Assembly (NCBI RefSeq): GCF_000368865.1
Contig: NZ_KB849726.1
Coordinates: 149,706-213,705 of the forward strand
DNA length: 64,000 nucleotides
From: Acinetobacter bouvetii DSM 14964 = CIP 107468
Lineage (GTDB): Bacteria > Pseudomonadota > Gammaproteobacteria > Pseudomonadales > Moraxellaceae
Direction: 5' to 3'
Part shown: piece after piece, positions 63,945 to 64,000 of the stretch
Numbering within the stretch: position 1 is the stretch's first letter
Layout: every line of letters begins with the position of its first letter
Made by a program: the position numbers and the translations under genes
The notes under the pieces: generated by a model
The model's database searches: none
The model's input: the letters and a program-made list of their open reading frames with translations, nothing else
Told to the model about the DNA's origin: nothing

Positions 63945-64000
63945 TTCAGCCATTCAGCCATTCAGCCATTCAGCCATTCAGCCATTCAGCCATTCAGCCA
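63945..64000. repeat. Eight-base tandem repeat (ATTCAGCC)n
   Basis: Seven copies of ATTCAGCC, the first lacking its initial A, run to the window edge, so the true number is unknown. The unit is not a multiple of three, so a frame across it would shift with copy number. It lies upstream of the hydrolase gene on its promoter side. Confidence 0.93.

Noticed and set aside
63945..64000. CRISPR-like repeat at the window end
   Set aside because: Unit is 8 bases, contiguous with no spacers; it is a simple tandem repeat.

Overview
The window reads as chromosomal DNA from a gammaproteobacterium of the genus Acinetobacter, species not assigned. The grounds are gene content: a DcaP-type porin, an apbC to dcd neighbourhood, a pilGHIJ-chpA chemosensory operon without the usual methylation enzymes, a YkuD-fold cytosolic cell-wall recycling enzyme of the ElsL type, a Val/Asp tRNA tandem array, and secreted proteins resembling the Fil (DUF6160-like) proteins of that genus. 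I see no prophage, insertion sequence, CRISPR array or rRNA. The region looks like core chromosome with some accessory and decayed stretches.

Layout. 1-5400: a truncated membrane protein, a coiled-coil LEA-like protein, a small exported protein, the Fe-S carrier ATPase apbC, a LysE-type exporter and dcd, then about 750 bases of apparently decayed sequence. 5396-11531: four tandem genes for large exported proteins that share one short motif right after the signal peptide. This is the least explained unit here. 11596-18333, minus strand: proS, an RND pump with its adaptor, and a DUF4124 protein. 18662-27175: the Pil-Chp twitching/chemosensory operon. 27242-30610: dapE, an entericidin-like mini-lipoprotein, a DUF1853 protein and an overlapping ybaN-elsL pair. 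31025-32141: ten tRNA genes (five Val, five Asp) behind one consensus promoter.

32226-41389: a DUF2750 protein, a YdcF-like protein, a Fur-box-preceded PepSY/flavodoxin/ferredoxin-reductase fusion, a YcxB-like protein, a FUSC protein, a Bcr/CflA exporter and a nitroreductase. 42074-47988: DcaP porin, gltS, a patatin phospholipase and a thioesterase, with a 9-base tandem repeat between gltS and the patatin gene. 48031-53877: a lipoprotein, a TetR-MFS-LysR cluster, a glutathione S-transferase and an MhpA-like hydroxylase. 54212-64000: a small exported protein, a COG0523 GTPase, a Sel1-repeat protein, YaeQ, MgtC, FKBP, a diguanylate cyclase, a GNAT enzyme and an overlapping hydrolase/TetR pair. 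An 8-base tandem repeat upstream of the hydrolase runs into the window edge.

How the genes work together. PilG, PilH, PilI, PilJ, ChpA and the last CheW-like protein form one signalling array that controls type IV pili. The adaptor and RND pump form an efflux unit whose outer-membrane partner is not in the window. YbaN and ElsL are translationally coupled. The four secreted proteins share spacing, strand and one terminator and so probably form one surface or secreted system of unknown role.
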